A stretch of 11,700 bases of DNA from Phenylobacterium sp. CCH9-H3. GTDB lineage: Bacteria > Pseudomonadota > Alphaproteobacteria > Caulobacterales > Caulobacteraceae. Under the pieces are notes generated by a model. That model did no database searches. It was given only the letters and a program-made list of their open reading frames with translations, and was not told the DNA's origin. The position numbers and the translations under genes were made by a program. Within the stretch, counting starts at the first letter, position 1. Every line of letters begins with the position of its first letter. The stretch covers positions 1 to 11,700 of the forward strand of contig NZ_LSJI01000204.1 of the NCBI RefSeq assembly GCF_001557235.1, given 5' to 3'. Of this stretch, positions 1 through 5,992 are shown piece after piece.

Positions 1-771
1 CCCGCCGATGGGGAAGAACGGGGCGATGGAGCTGCCGGCGGACCAACCGCCCTCAGGGTTGGTGAAGTAGTCCCGCGAAGCCCAGTCGCGGTCCGTGGTC
101 TTCAGCTCGGACCGGTGCTGGTAGCCGATGCTGAGGAGGATGTTGCCGTTTTCCCAGGCGTGGCCCCACAGGCCCGTGGCGTCGTAGTTGCCCTTGGAGC
201 CGTCGATCAGCGTGTAGCTGCCGCCGACCTCGAAGCCTTCGACGTTCGTCCGCGTGATGAAGTTGACCACGCCGCCGATGGCGTCCGAGCCGTAGGTGGC
301 CGCCGCGCCATCCTTCAGGACCTCGACGCGCCCGACGGCGGCCGTGGGCAGGGTGTTGGTGTCGACGATGCCCGCGCCGGCCTGACCGAACGGGTTGGGC
401 GACATGCGCCGGCCGTTCAGCAGCACCAGGGTCCGCTGGGCGCCCAGGCCCCGCAGGTTGACCGAACCGGAACCTTCGGACCCCTGCGCGCGCGGGTCGA
501 ACTGGTTCGTGTCGCCCAGGACGCCGCTGGAGACCGAAAGCTGCTTGATGAGCTCCAGGGTGGACGGCGCGCCTTGTTTCTCCAGGTCCTCCTGGCTGAT
601 CACGTCCACCGGCAGGGCGGCGTCTTCAGGCGTGCCGCGGATGAATGAACCCGTGACGACGACCTCCCCAATCTCGGTCGGCGCGGTCTGGGCCGTGGCT
701 TGGGTGGTGACGCCGAGCGCCATGGTGGCGGCCAGCACGGAAGCGCTGCAGAAGAACCTGCCTTTGGTCAT
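1..771 (-). CDS. TonB-dependent outer-membrane receptor, N-terminal part (runs off left edge)
   Basis: This is the first 257 codons of a TonB-dependent receptor, which imports a large substrate across the outer membrane using energy from TonB-ExbBD. The ATG is at 771-769, preceded by a strong Shine-Dalgarno AGGGGAGG (779-786) seven bases upstream. Residues 1 to about 28 form a signal peptide ending near AxA (ATAQ). A TonB-box-like EVVVTG lies at 36-41. The plug domain follows, with VNLRGLGAQRTLVLLNGRR at about 105-122 and VEVLKDGAAATYGSDAIGG at about 149-167, both plug hallmarks. After about residue 178 the first strands of the barrel begin. The frame stays open to base 1, so most of the barrel lies outside the window. 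The plug motifs resemble the large Caulobacterales receptor families often tied to sugars, peptides or siderophores. The substrate cannot be read from this part, and no regulator or transport partner lies next to it. Confidence 0.93.
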   Translation of the reverse strand, partial: MTKGRFFCSASVLAATMALGVTTQATAQTAPTEIGEVVVTGSFIRGTPEDAALPVDVISQEDLEKQGAPSTLELIKQLSVSSGVLGDTNQFDPRAQGSEGSGSVNLRGLGAQRTLVLLNGRRMSPNPFGQAGAGIVDTNTLPTAAVGRVEVLKDGAAATYGSDAIGGVVNFITRTNVEGFEVGGSYTLIDGSKGNYDATGLWGHAWENGNILLSIGYQHRSELKTTDRDWASRDYFTNPEGGWSAGSSIAPFFPIGG

Positions 772-898
772 CGAATTTCCTCCCCTCGGCAGCCTCTGAT
801 GTCGGGCCGTCCTGAGTGGGGGGATATTGAGGCTGTTTGTTTCAGCTTCGCCACTGGAATTTCACCGTTCGGTCTGCAACGGCCGAAAGAGCGGCGTT

Positions 899-937
899 CG
901 CGCAACACCTTGTCCCATAAGGGTTTGCGCGTTTTTT
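899..937 (+). terminator. Intrinsic-terminator-like hairpin with T run, no gene upstream on its strand
   Basis: Bases 899-905 (CGCGCAA) pair with 925-931 (TTGCGCG). Inside, 907-911 (ACCTT) pairs with 920-924 (AGGGT) including one G-T pair, with C906 bulged and an eight-base loop at 912-919. Six T follow directly at 932-937. That is the form of a rho-independent terminator read on the plus strand. No plus-strand gene lies upstream of it, so it may end a short leader (attenuator) of the STAS operon, end a small RNA, or stop antisense reading out of the receptor gene. On the minus strand no T run follows the hairpin. Confidence 0.55.
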
Positions 938-961
938 AGGCGTCGCGGGCCTTTTGCTCTG

Positions 962-988
962 GGCGCCCGATCTTCGAAAATCGGCGCC
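962..988 (+). other. Second hairpin in the possible leader of the STAS operon
   Basis: Bases 962-967 plus 969-971 pair with 980-988 (GGCGCC, GAT against ATC, GGCGCC), with C968 bulged and an eight-base loop. No T run follows on either strand. It lies about 140 bases before the STAS start and could be part of a transcribed leader, or a protein-binding inverted repeat. Function is unknown. Confidence 0.35.
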
Positions 989-1127
989 TTGATGTCAGTT
1001 CGGCCGCAAGAATCGCCGCCTGCCCGTGCGGGGCGAATCCTGTTGCGGGCGGCCGGCTCCGCCTTAAGTTTGCGCGAGCGGCTGGCTTCGCGTTTCGACG
1101 AGAGCGGCCGGTTCGGGGGACTCTGGC

Positions 1128-1463
1128 ATGGATTTGGTGTGGCGGGTCCGCATGGCGGGCGGCAAGCTGGTGGGCGAGCCGGCCGGCCGCGTGGACGAGA
1201 CCACCTGGGAGGCGTTCTCGGCCCACCTGACCGCGGCCGTCCAGGAGGCCGCCGCAGTCGGCGCGCCGTTGATCCTCGACCTGAGCCGCCTGGACTATAT
1301 GTCCTCGCGCGGGCTGCGGGCCCTGACCATCGCGCGGCGCGAGGCCGGGGATGCGACCTCGATCACGCTGGCCGCGCCCAATGCCCGAATGCGGGAGATC
1401 TTCGCCATCAGCCGCTACGACAAGCTGTTCGCGATCGTCGACGACGTCGATTCGAACGCCTGA
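1128..1463 (+). CDS. STAS-domain protein (anti-anti-sigma-factor type)
   Basis: A 111-residue protein made only of a STAS domain, the fold of SpoIIAA and RsbV. In those proteins the domain binds a serine kinase/anti-sigma partner when unphosphorylated and lets go when phosphorylated on a conserved Ser. The core DLSRLDYMSSRGLRAL (51-66) matches the family's phosphorylation loop, and Ser59/Ser60 are the candidate acceptor sites. The ATG at 1128 is chosen because GGGGGA (1115-1120) sits seven bases upstream. The hydrolase gene follows after only 21 bases, so this is the first gene of an operon with the hydrolase and a PP2C phosphatase, the natural enzyme to dephosphorylate it. A candidate kinase lies at 5600-5992. 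The downstream target is not visible here, so whether it controls a sigma factor or another effector is open. Confidence 0.88.
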   Translation: MDLVWRVRMAGGKLVGEPAGRVDETTWEAFSAHLTAAVQEAAAVGAPLILDLSRLDYMSSRGLRALTIARREAGDATSITLAAPNARMREIFAISRYDKLFAIVDDVDSNA

Positions 1464-1484
1464 CGGCGACAGGGGGAGTTTTCG

Positions 1485-2447
1485 ATGCTGGTACGCTTCT
1501 GGGGCACGCGCGGCTCTCTGCCGGTGGCGCAGCGGGCCGATGCGATCCAGGCCAAGATCGCCCACGCCCTGGTGGTCGCAGGCGGCCGTAGCTTCGCCGA
1601 CGAGGCCGAGGCCGACGCCTTCGCCCGGGCGAACCTCGACTTCGCGGCCTACGGCGCCTACGGCGGCGCCACCAGCTGCGTCGAGATCGAGGGCGCCGAC
1701 GATGCCTTCCTGGTCTGCGACCTGGGGTCGGGCCTGCGCGAGTTCGGCATCGATTCGTTCCGGCGCATCGCCGGCGGCCACCCGCCCGTCTATCACGTCT
1801 TCCTGTCCCACCTTCACTGGGACCACATCATGGGCTTCCCGTTCTTCGGGCCGGCCTTCAATCCCGCCGCGACCATCGTGATCCACTCCGGTCACGCCGA
1901 CGCCGAGACGGCGCTGCGCCGCCAGCAGGAGGAGATCTCGTTCCCCGTGCCGTTCGACTGGCTGCGCGCGAAGTTCCAGTTCGTGGTCCATCCGCCGGGC
2001 GAGCCGTTCGAGGTCGGAGGCGTCACCGTGACCCTGGTGGCCCAGCATCACAGCCACGACTCCTACGGCTATCGCTTCGAGAAGGGCGCGCGCGCGGTCA
2101 TCTATTCCACCGACAGCGAGCACAAGGTCGAGAACATGGACGCCGAGGCGGCGTTCGAAGCCTTCTTCGCCGACGCCGACCTCGTGATCTGCGACACCAT
2201 GTATTCCCTCGGGGACACCGTCAGCCTCAAGCAGGACTGGGGACACTCGTCCAACATCGTGGCGGTGGATCTCTGCCACGCCGCCCGCGCCAAACGGCTG
2301 GCGCTTTTCCACCACGAACCGACCTATACCGACCAGGACATCCAGCGCATGCACGCCGAGACTGTCCGCTACGAGGAGCTGGTCCGCGCCGATCGGCCTC
2401 AACTGGAGGTGATCTGCGCCTATGACGGTCTCGAGGTCGCAGTCTGA
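1485..2447 (+). CDS. MBL-fold (metallo-beta-lactamase superfamily) hydrolase
   Basis: A 320-residue cytoplasmic MBL-fold enzyme; no signal peptide is visible. It opens with the beta-strand motif RFWGTRGS (4-11). The metal-binding motif HLHWDH is at 109-114 (His109, His111, Asp113, His114). Further likely ligands are in QHHSH (187-191), Asp210 in STD, His254 in DWGHSS and His276/His277 in FHHEP. This pattern fits the RNase Z/phosphodiesterase-like branch rather than true beta-lactamases, so a phosphodiester or cyclic nucleotide substrate is a fair guess but unproven. Where relatives usually read GGNTSC, this protein reads GGATSC (60-65). Start: ATG 1485 with AGGGGGAG (1471-1478) six bases upstream. 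It is the middle gene of the STAS operon, and its last 26 bases overlap the phosphatase gene. The link suggests it makes or breaks a signal for, or an output of, the switch. Confidence 0.88.
   Translation: MLVRFWGTRGSLPVAQRADAIQAKIAHALVVAGGRSFADEAEADAFARANLDFAAYGAYGGATSCVEIEGADDAFLVCDLGSGLREFGIDSFRRIAGGHPPVYHVFLSHLHWDHIMGFPFFGPAFNPAATIVIHSGHADAETALRRQQEEISFPVPFDWLRAKFQFVVHPPGEPFEVGGVTVTLVAQHHSHDSYGYRFEKGARAVIYSTDSEHKVENMDAEAAFEAFFADADLVICDTMYSLGDTVSLKQDWGHSSNIVAVDLCHAARAKRLALFHHEPTYTDQDIQRMHAETVRYEELVRADRPQLEVICAYDGLEVAV
2405..2412 (+). promoter_or_regulatory. Strong Shine-Dalgarno inside the hydrolase gene, fixes the CHASE2 start
   Basis: GGAGGTGA is a full complement to the 16S 3' end and lies nine bases before ATG 2422, inside the last codons of the MBL hydrolase. 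It supports the overlapping start of the CHASE2 phosphatase and suggests translational coupling. Confidence 0.7.
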
Positions 2448-4542
2448 CGCCCTGAGCGAGCTGGACCGGGGCGCCAGGCTCCGCGTCCGCATCGCCGGCC
2501 TGAGCGCGGCCCTCGCGGTCGCCGTGATGGTGCTGTTCGGCGGTCACCTGCTGCGCCAGCCGCTGTTCGACGCCTTCCAGACCGTGGCGCCCGCCCCCGA
2601 CGTCTCGCGCCGGGTCCATGTGGTGGTGATCGACGCCGACAGCCTGCGCGACGTGGGAGGCTGGCCTTGGACGCGCTTCTATCTCGCCCGGCTCGTCGAG
2701 CAGATCGCCGACCGTGGGGCCGCGGTCATCGGCTTCGACATGCTGTTTCCCGAGCCGGACCGCCTGGCCCCGTCCGAGTTCACCAGCCTCTACAGCGAGC
2801 TGCCGCCCGGAGTGGCTCAGGAGATCCGCGACCTGCCGTCCATGGACGCGGTGTTCGCGCGGGTGATCGGGCGCAATCCGGTGGTGCTGGCCCGCGCCGG
2901 GGTCGCGCGCGAATCGTTCGACCTCACCGAGGGCGCCGGCGCCCCCCTGCCGCCCGAGGCCCAGTTCTCGGGCGCGATCCCCGCCGACCTGCTGACCTAT
3001 CCGGCCGTGGTGACCAACATCCCCCTGCTGGATGGCGCGCCGCTGGGCCACGGCCTGGTCAACGGCGAGCGCGACGCCGACGGGCTCGTCCGGCGGGTGC
3101 CTTTGCTGGCCCGGGCCGCTGGCCATGTGACGCCGGGCTTCGCCGTCGAACTGGTCCGCGCGGCGGAGGGCGCCGACCGGATCGAGCTGGAGACGCGCGG
3201 CGGTCGCCTGGAGGCCGTGAAGGTCGGCCGCCACCGGGCGCCCGCCGGTCCGGACGGCCAGCTGCTGCTGCGGTTCGGCGACTGGCGCACGACCCAGACC
3301 ACCTCGGCGGTCGACGTCCTGCGCCAGGGGCAGAGGCCCGACCAGTTCAAGGACCAGATCGTGCTGATCGGCCTGGCCGCCGCCGGCACCTCGGACGTCA
3401 CCAGCACCCCGCGGGCCAAGGCGATCTACGGGGTCTATGTCCAGGCCCAGGCGGTGGACTCCATCCTGCGCGGCACGGCGCTGCGGCGGCCGGGCTGGGC
3501 GGCTCCGGTCGAATGGGGGATCGGCCTCGCCCTGGTGCTGCTGTCGCTCGTCGGCGTGCCGCGCGCGCCCATGGGGCCGGTCCTCGCCGGCGCAGCGGTG
3601 GAGATCGCGCTGGCCCTCGGGGCGAGCTGGCTCGCCTTCCAGAACAACCTGTTGCTCGACCCTTTCCCCATGCTCCTGCCGGGCGCCGCCAATTCGGCGG
3701 TGATGGTCGCCCTGCTGTTCGTCGAGGGCCGCCGGGTCCAGGCCCGCCTGCGGGGCGCCCTGGAGGACGAGCGCCTGACCGCCGCGCGCATCTCGGGCGA
3801 ACTGGCGGCCGCCAGCGAGATTCAGTCCGGCATGCTGCTGCCCAGGACGGAGCTCCCCCGCATTTCGCCCGCCGTCGAGATCGACGCGGTTCTGCAGTCG
3901 GCCAAGACCGTCGGCGGCGACCTGTACGACGCCTTTCCGTTCGACGACGGCCGCGTCTGTTTCCTGGTGGGCGACGTCACCGGCAAGGGCGTGCCGGCAT
4001 CGCTGTTCATGGCGCTGTCCAAGGCCCTGTCGCGGAGCCTGTTGATGCGGCCGAACACGAGCCTTTCGGCGGCGGTGGCCGAGATCAACGCCGAGCTCTC
4101 GCGCGACAATCGCCAGGCGATGGCGGTCTCGCTCCTCGTCGGCGTCCTGCATCCTGCCGACGGCCGGCTCGACCTCTGCTGCGCCGGCCATGAGAATCCG
4201 CTGGTGGTCGACGCCGCCGGGCAGGTCCGCGAGCTGAAGCTCGACGGCGGGCCGCCGCTCTGCGTGGCCGAGGATTTCCCCTACCCGGAGGAGATCCATC
4301 GCCTGGCGCCCGGCGAGACCCTGATCGCCTTCACCGACGGCCTGAGCGAAGCGCAGGCTCCGGACGGGGCGCTGTTCCGGCGCGAGCAGGTGTTCGCGGC
4401 CCTCAGCGCGGCGTCCAGGGCCTCAACGCTCGGCGGGCTGGTGGACGACCTGGTCCGACAGGTCCGCGCCTTCGAAGCCGGCGGCGAACCCAGCGACGAC
4501 CTTACCGTGATGGCTGTCCGGCTGCGCCCTATCGGAGGATGA
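2422..4542 (+). CDS. CHASE2-domain membrane sensor with SpoIIE/RsbU-type PP2C phosphatase
   Basis: A 706-residue inner-membrane receptor phosphatase. One membrane helix (about 24-43) leads into a periplasmic CHASE2 domain (about 45-350), with the typical HVVVIDADSLRDVGGWPW stretch at 66-83. Three hydrophobic segments follow (about 363-380, 383-405 and 411-434). After a short helical linker comes a cytoplasmic PP2C domain (about 460-702). Its metal-site motifs are intact: VGGDLYD (497-503), GDVTGKG (517-523), FTDG (637-640) and SDDLTV (691-696), giving Asp500, Asp518, Asp639 and Asp692/Asp693. In this family the enzyme dephosphorylates a phospho-STAS protein, and the STAS gene opens the same operon. 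The start is set by a strong Shine-Dalgarno (2405-2412), giving a 26-base overlap with the hydrolase. The 3' end overlaps the convergent OmpA-type gene by 14 bases. The CHASE2 ligand is unknown; the FecR/OmpA pair next door is a candidate partner. Confidence 0.92.
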   Translation: MTVSRSQSDALSELDRGARLRVRIAGLSAALAVAVMVLFGGHLLRQPLFDAFQTVAPAPDVSRRVHVVVIDADSLRDVGGWPWTRFYLARLVEQIADRGAAVIGFDMLFPEPDRLAPSEFTSLYSELPPGVAQEIRDLPSMDAVFARVIGRNPVVLARAGVARESFDLTEGAGAPLPPEAQFSGAIPADLLTYPAVVTNIPLLDGAPLGHGLVNGERDADGLVRRVPLLARAAGHVTPGFAVELVRAAEGADRIELETRGGRLEAVKVGRHRAPAGPDGQLLLRFGDWRTTQTTSAVDVLRQGQRPDQFKDQIVLIGLAAAGTSDVTSTPRAKAIYGVYVQAQAVDSILRGTALRRPGWAAPVEWGIGLALVLLSLVGVPRAPMGPVLAGAAVEIALALGASWLAFQNNLLLDPFPMLLPGAANSAVMVALLFVEGRRVQARLRGALEDERLTAARISGELAAASEIQSGMLLPRTELPRISPAVEIDAVLQSAKTVGGDLYDAFPFDDGRVCFLVGDVTGKGVPASLFMALSKALSRSLLMRPNTSLSAAVAEINAELSRDNRQAMAVSLLVGVLHPADGRLDLCCAGHENPLVVDAAGQVRELKLDGGPPLCVAEDFPYPEEIHRLAPGETLIAFTDGLSEAQAPDGALFRREQVFAALSAASRASTLGGLVDDLVRQVRAFEAGGEPSDDLTVMAVRLRPIGG

Positions 4543-5101
4543 CTTCCACGCGGCGATTGGCCGGCTCGGCCACGTTGTCCGCCGTGGGCACGCGAAGCTC
4601 CCGCTCGCCGCGGCCCACGACCTTGGCGTTCTCGAACGGGAGGCCCTGTTTCACGAGCGCGGCGCGGATCTCGGCCGCCCGCTCGAGGGACAGCTTGTCG
4701 TTGACCTCGTTCGCGCCGGTGGTGTCGGTGTGGCCCGTGATCTGCACCTCGTCGTCCGGCCTGGCGGCCTGCCGCAACGCTTCGAGGATGGGCAGGGACT
4801 CCGGCGTCAGGTCCGTCGAGCCCTCGACGAAGTACATCACATAGACCCGGGGCGCGAAGGGCGACCAGGCCATGAGGTTGGCCCAGAGGCCGGCCTTCGC
4901 GGGCCGGGGCTTCACCTTCCTGCCACCCACGCGGGCACGGGTGTCGCCGGAGGTCAGCGCGCCGAGCTCCCGGCCGGTTTCCGGGTCGAACACCGCGACC
5001 GATCCGGACGTGCCGGTCCCGGCGTCGTTAAGCAGGGTCACGTCCGAGGTGGCGCAGCCGCCCAGGAGGCCGGCCAGGGCCAGCGCAGGCAGGAGCCTCA
5101 C
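4529..5101 (-). CDS. OmpA-family peptidoglycan-binding lipoprotein
   Basis: A 190-residue outer-membrane lipoprotein. It starts with GTG at 5101-5099, overlapping the FecR stop as GTGA. This leaves a short signal peptide ending in the lipobox LGGC, with Cys16 as the lipidated residue; Ala at +2 suggests sorting to the outer membrane. A middle stretch (about 20-85) of unknown fold follows. The OmpA C-terminal domain (about 88-190) carries YFVEGSTDLTPES, ITGHTDTTGANEVND and LSLERAAEIR, the residues that grip diaminopimelate in peptidoglycan, and ends with NRRVEVILR. The open frame extends upstream to 5752, but that part lies antisense to other genes and lacks a signal peptide, so I reject it. 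It is the second gene of a FecR-OmpA unit; I recall such pairs standing next to CHASE2 proteins in other Proteobacteria. The likely role is to tie the FecR protein or the CHASE2 sensor to the cell wall (inference). Confidence 0.88.
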   Translation of the reverse strand: MRLLPALALAGLLGGCATSDVTLLNDAGTGTSGSVAVFDPETGRELGALTSGDTRARVGGRKVKPRPAKAGLWANLMAWSPFAPRVYVMYFVEGSTDLTPESLPILEALRQAARPDDEVQITGHTDTTGANEVNDKLSLERAAEIRAALVKQGLPFENAKVVGRGERELRVPTADNVAEPANRRVEVILR

Positions 5102-5535
5102 TTCACCTCCACCACGAAGGTCGTCCCCCGGGCCGCGAGAAGGGACGTGGGCGTGCGCACCTTCATGGCGTCCTTGTTCTCCTTGGCGATCTGGCCGGAG
5201 ACGACGCCCAACGTGCCCCGGTCCACCGTGGTCAGCGACTTGCCCTTGTGGGTCGTGTCGTCGAACTCGAACTGGCTGAGCGCCACCCGGCTGTTCGGAC
5301 CGACAGCGAAGCGGCTGTTGTCGATGAAGGTGATCCCGATCCGGCCGTTGCCGCCCGTGGTCAGCACGTCGCTGACCAGCAGCTGATAGCCCGGGGTCGC
5401 CGGCTTGACCGACTTGCCGCGTACGACCGCCGCGTTTCCCGTCACGGTCTTGATCCGGCCGATCTCGGCCATGGCCAAGCCTGGCGTCGACAGCGCACAC
5501 GCCATCAGCAATCCTGCGATCAAAGCTCCGCGCAT
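5098..5535 (-). CDS. Secreted FecR-domain protein
   Basis: A 145-residue protein with a signal peptide (1 to about 23, cut near AMA-E) and a FecR-type beta domain filling the rest. Family features are GNAAVVRG at 33-40, the VLTTGGNGRIGITFIDNSRF stretch at 57-76, VGPNSRVALSQFEF at 78-91, GTLGVVSGQIAKEN at 107-120 and ARGTTFVVEV at 135-144. Unlike the iron-sensing FecR of FecIR systems it has no cytoplasmic anti-sigma part and no membrane helix, so it should be a free periplasmic protein. The start at 5535-5533 has AGGGAGG (5541-5547) five bases upstream. It is followed directly by the OmpA-type lipoprotein (GTGA overlap) and faces the ATPase gene divergently. The ligand is unknown. Its position between the CHASE2 phosphatase and the candidate kinase suggests a role in signal sensing. 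Confidence 0.87.
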   Translation of the reverse strand: MRGALIAGLLMACALSTPGLAMAEIGRIKTVTGNAAVVRGKSVKPATPGYQLLVSDVLTTGGNGRIGITFIDNSRFAVGPNSRVALSQFEFDDTTHKGKSLTTVDRGTLGVVSGQIAKENKDAMKVRTPTSLLAARGTTFVVEVK

Positions 5536-5560
5536 GCGAGCCTCCCTGAAACACGGTTCT

Positions 5561-5590
5561 GTCATAGCCCAGCTCCCCGCCCTTGCCCAA
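5561..5590 (-). promoter_or_regulatory. Candidate promoter of the FecR-OmpA unit
   Basis: On the minus strand TTGGGC (5590-5585) is followed after 18 bases by TATGAC (5566-5561), within GCTATGAC, which resembles the Caulobacter housekeeping -10 element. A transcript would start about 20 bases before the FecR ATG. This rests on eye matching alone. Confidence 0.35.
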
Positions 5591-5599
5591 TCCCCCTGC

Positions 5600-5992
5600 G
5601 TGGTCCGCGCGCGGCTCGCCGTGGAACGCGGCGCCGTGGGCCGCGCCCTGGCTGCGACCCGAACCTTCTGCCTGCAGGCGGGCCTCGGCCGCGATGCCGC
5701 CGAGCGGCTGGTGATCGTCGTGGAGGAGTGGGTCGCCAACGTGCTGGAGCACGGCGCGCCGCCGCCGGGCAGCCGCATCGGCCTACGGCTGGCCCAGCGC
5801 TCCGACGCGATCCGCATCACGATGACCGACGCCGGCTGCCCGTTCGATCCGCGCCGGCAGGGGTTCGACGGCCCCAATCTCGAACGGGGCGGCGGCGCGG
5901 GCCTGGAGTTGCTGCGCGCCTGGAGCCGGGTGGCCGCCTATGGCCGTCGCGCCGGCCGAAACCGCCTGGTGCTGGAGATGCCGCTCGCATGA
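5600..5992 (+). CDS. RsbW-like ATP-binding protein (GHKL serine kinase/anti-sigma type)
   Basis: A protein of about 130 residues covering one HATPase (GHKL) domain like that of RsbW and SpoIIAB, which bind ATP and phosphorylate a STAS partner. The N box is VVEEWVANVLEHG (40-52), with Glu42/Glu43 and Asn47. The ATP-lid motifs are TDAGCPFDP (76-84, with Asp77) and GGGAGLELL (97-105). GTG 5600 is chosen because codon third positions turn G/C-rich only from there and the product then has the family's length, though no Shine-Dalgarno is visible, so translation may be leaderless. ATG 5534 is the alternative and adds 22 residues. The stop overlaps the DUF1345 start as ATGA. It is the natural kinase for the STAS protein at 1128-1463, from which it is split by the FecR/OmpA pair. 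Kinase activity and target are inferred. Confidence 0.82.
   Translation: MVRARLAVERGAVGRALAATRTFCLQAGLGRDAAERLVIVVEEWVANVLEHGAPPPGSRIGLRLAQRSDAIRITMTDAGCPFDPRRQGFDGPNLERGGGAGLELLRAWSRVAAYGRRAGRNRLVLEMPLA

Larger units (their letters stand above)
772..1127. other. Divergent intergenic region, 356 bp, no convincing gene
   Basis: This stretch separates the minus-strand TonB-dependent receptor from the plus-strand STAS gene and must hold promoters for both. Reading frames crossing it have no family resemblance and poor codon bias. It has more A and T than its neighbours around 820-860 and 920-940. Two hairpins are visible, at 899-931 and 962-988. I could not find a promoter pair on either strand that I would defend. 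The stretch 1000-1110 shows no structure I recognise. Confidence 0.6.

Noticed and set aside
772..1127. CtrA or other cell-cycle operator sites
   Set aside because: I looked for the TTAA-N7-TTAA pattern here and upstream of cpdR and found no convincing match.
827..1591. 254-codon open frame on the plus strand through the intergenic region
   Set aside because: It crosses the STAS and MBL genes in the wrong frame, contains the hairpin at 899-931, and becomes Arg/Gly-rich without motifs.
936..2492. 518-codon open frame on the minus strand
   Set aside because: It lies fully antisense to the STAS and MBL genes, shows no family motif, and is the type of long shadow frame expected in high-GC DNA.
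2227..4299. 690-codon open frame on the minus strand
   Set aside because: It is antisense to the CHASE2 phosphatase, whose domains and motifs are complete. The frame is low-complexity in Arg, Gly and Gln with no recognisable domain.
5102..5752. N-terminal extension of the OmpA-type frame
   Set aside because: It overlaps the FecR gene in another frame and the ATPase gene on the other strand. The signal peptide and lipobox begin at GTG 5101.
5536..5877. N-terminal extension of the FecR frame
   Set aside because: It would overlap the RsbW-like gene antisense, while ATG 5535 has a good Shine-Dalgarno and opens a normal signal peptide.
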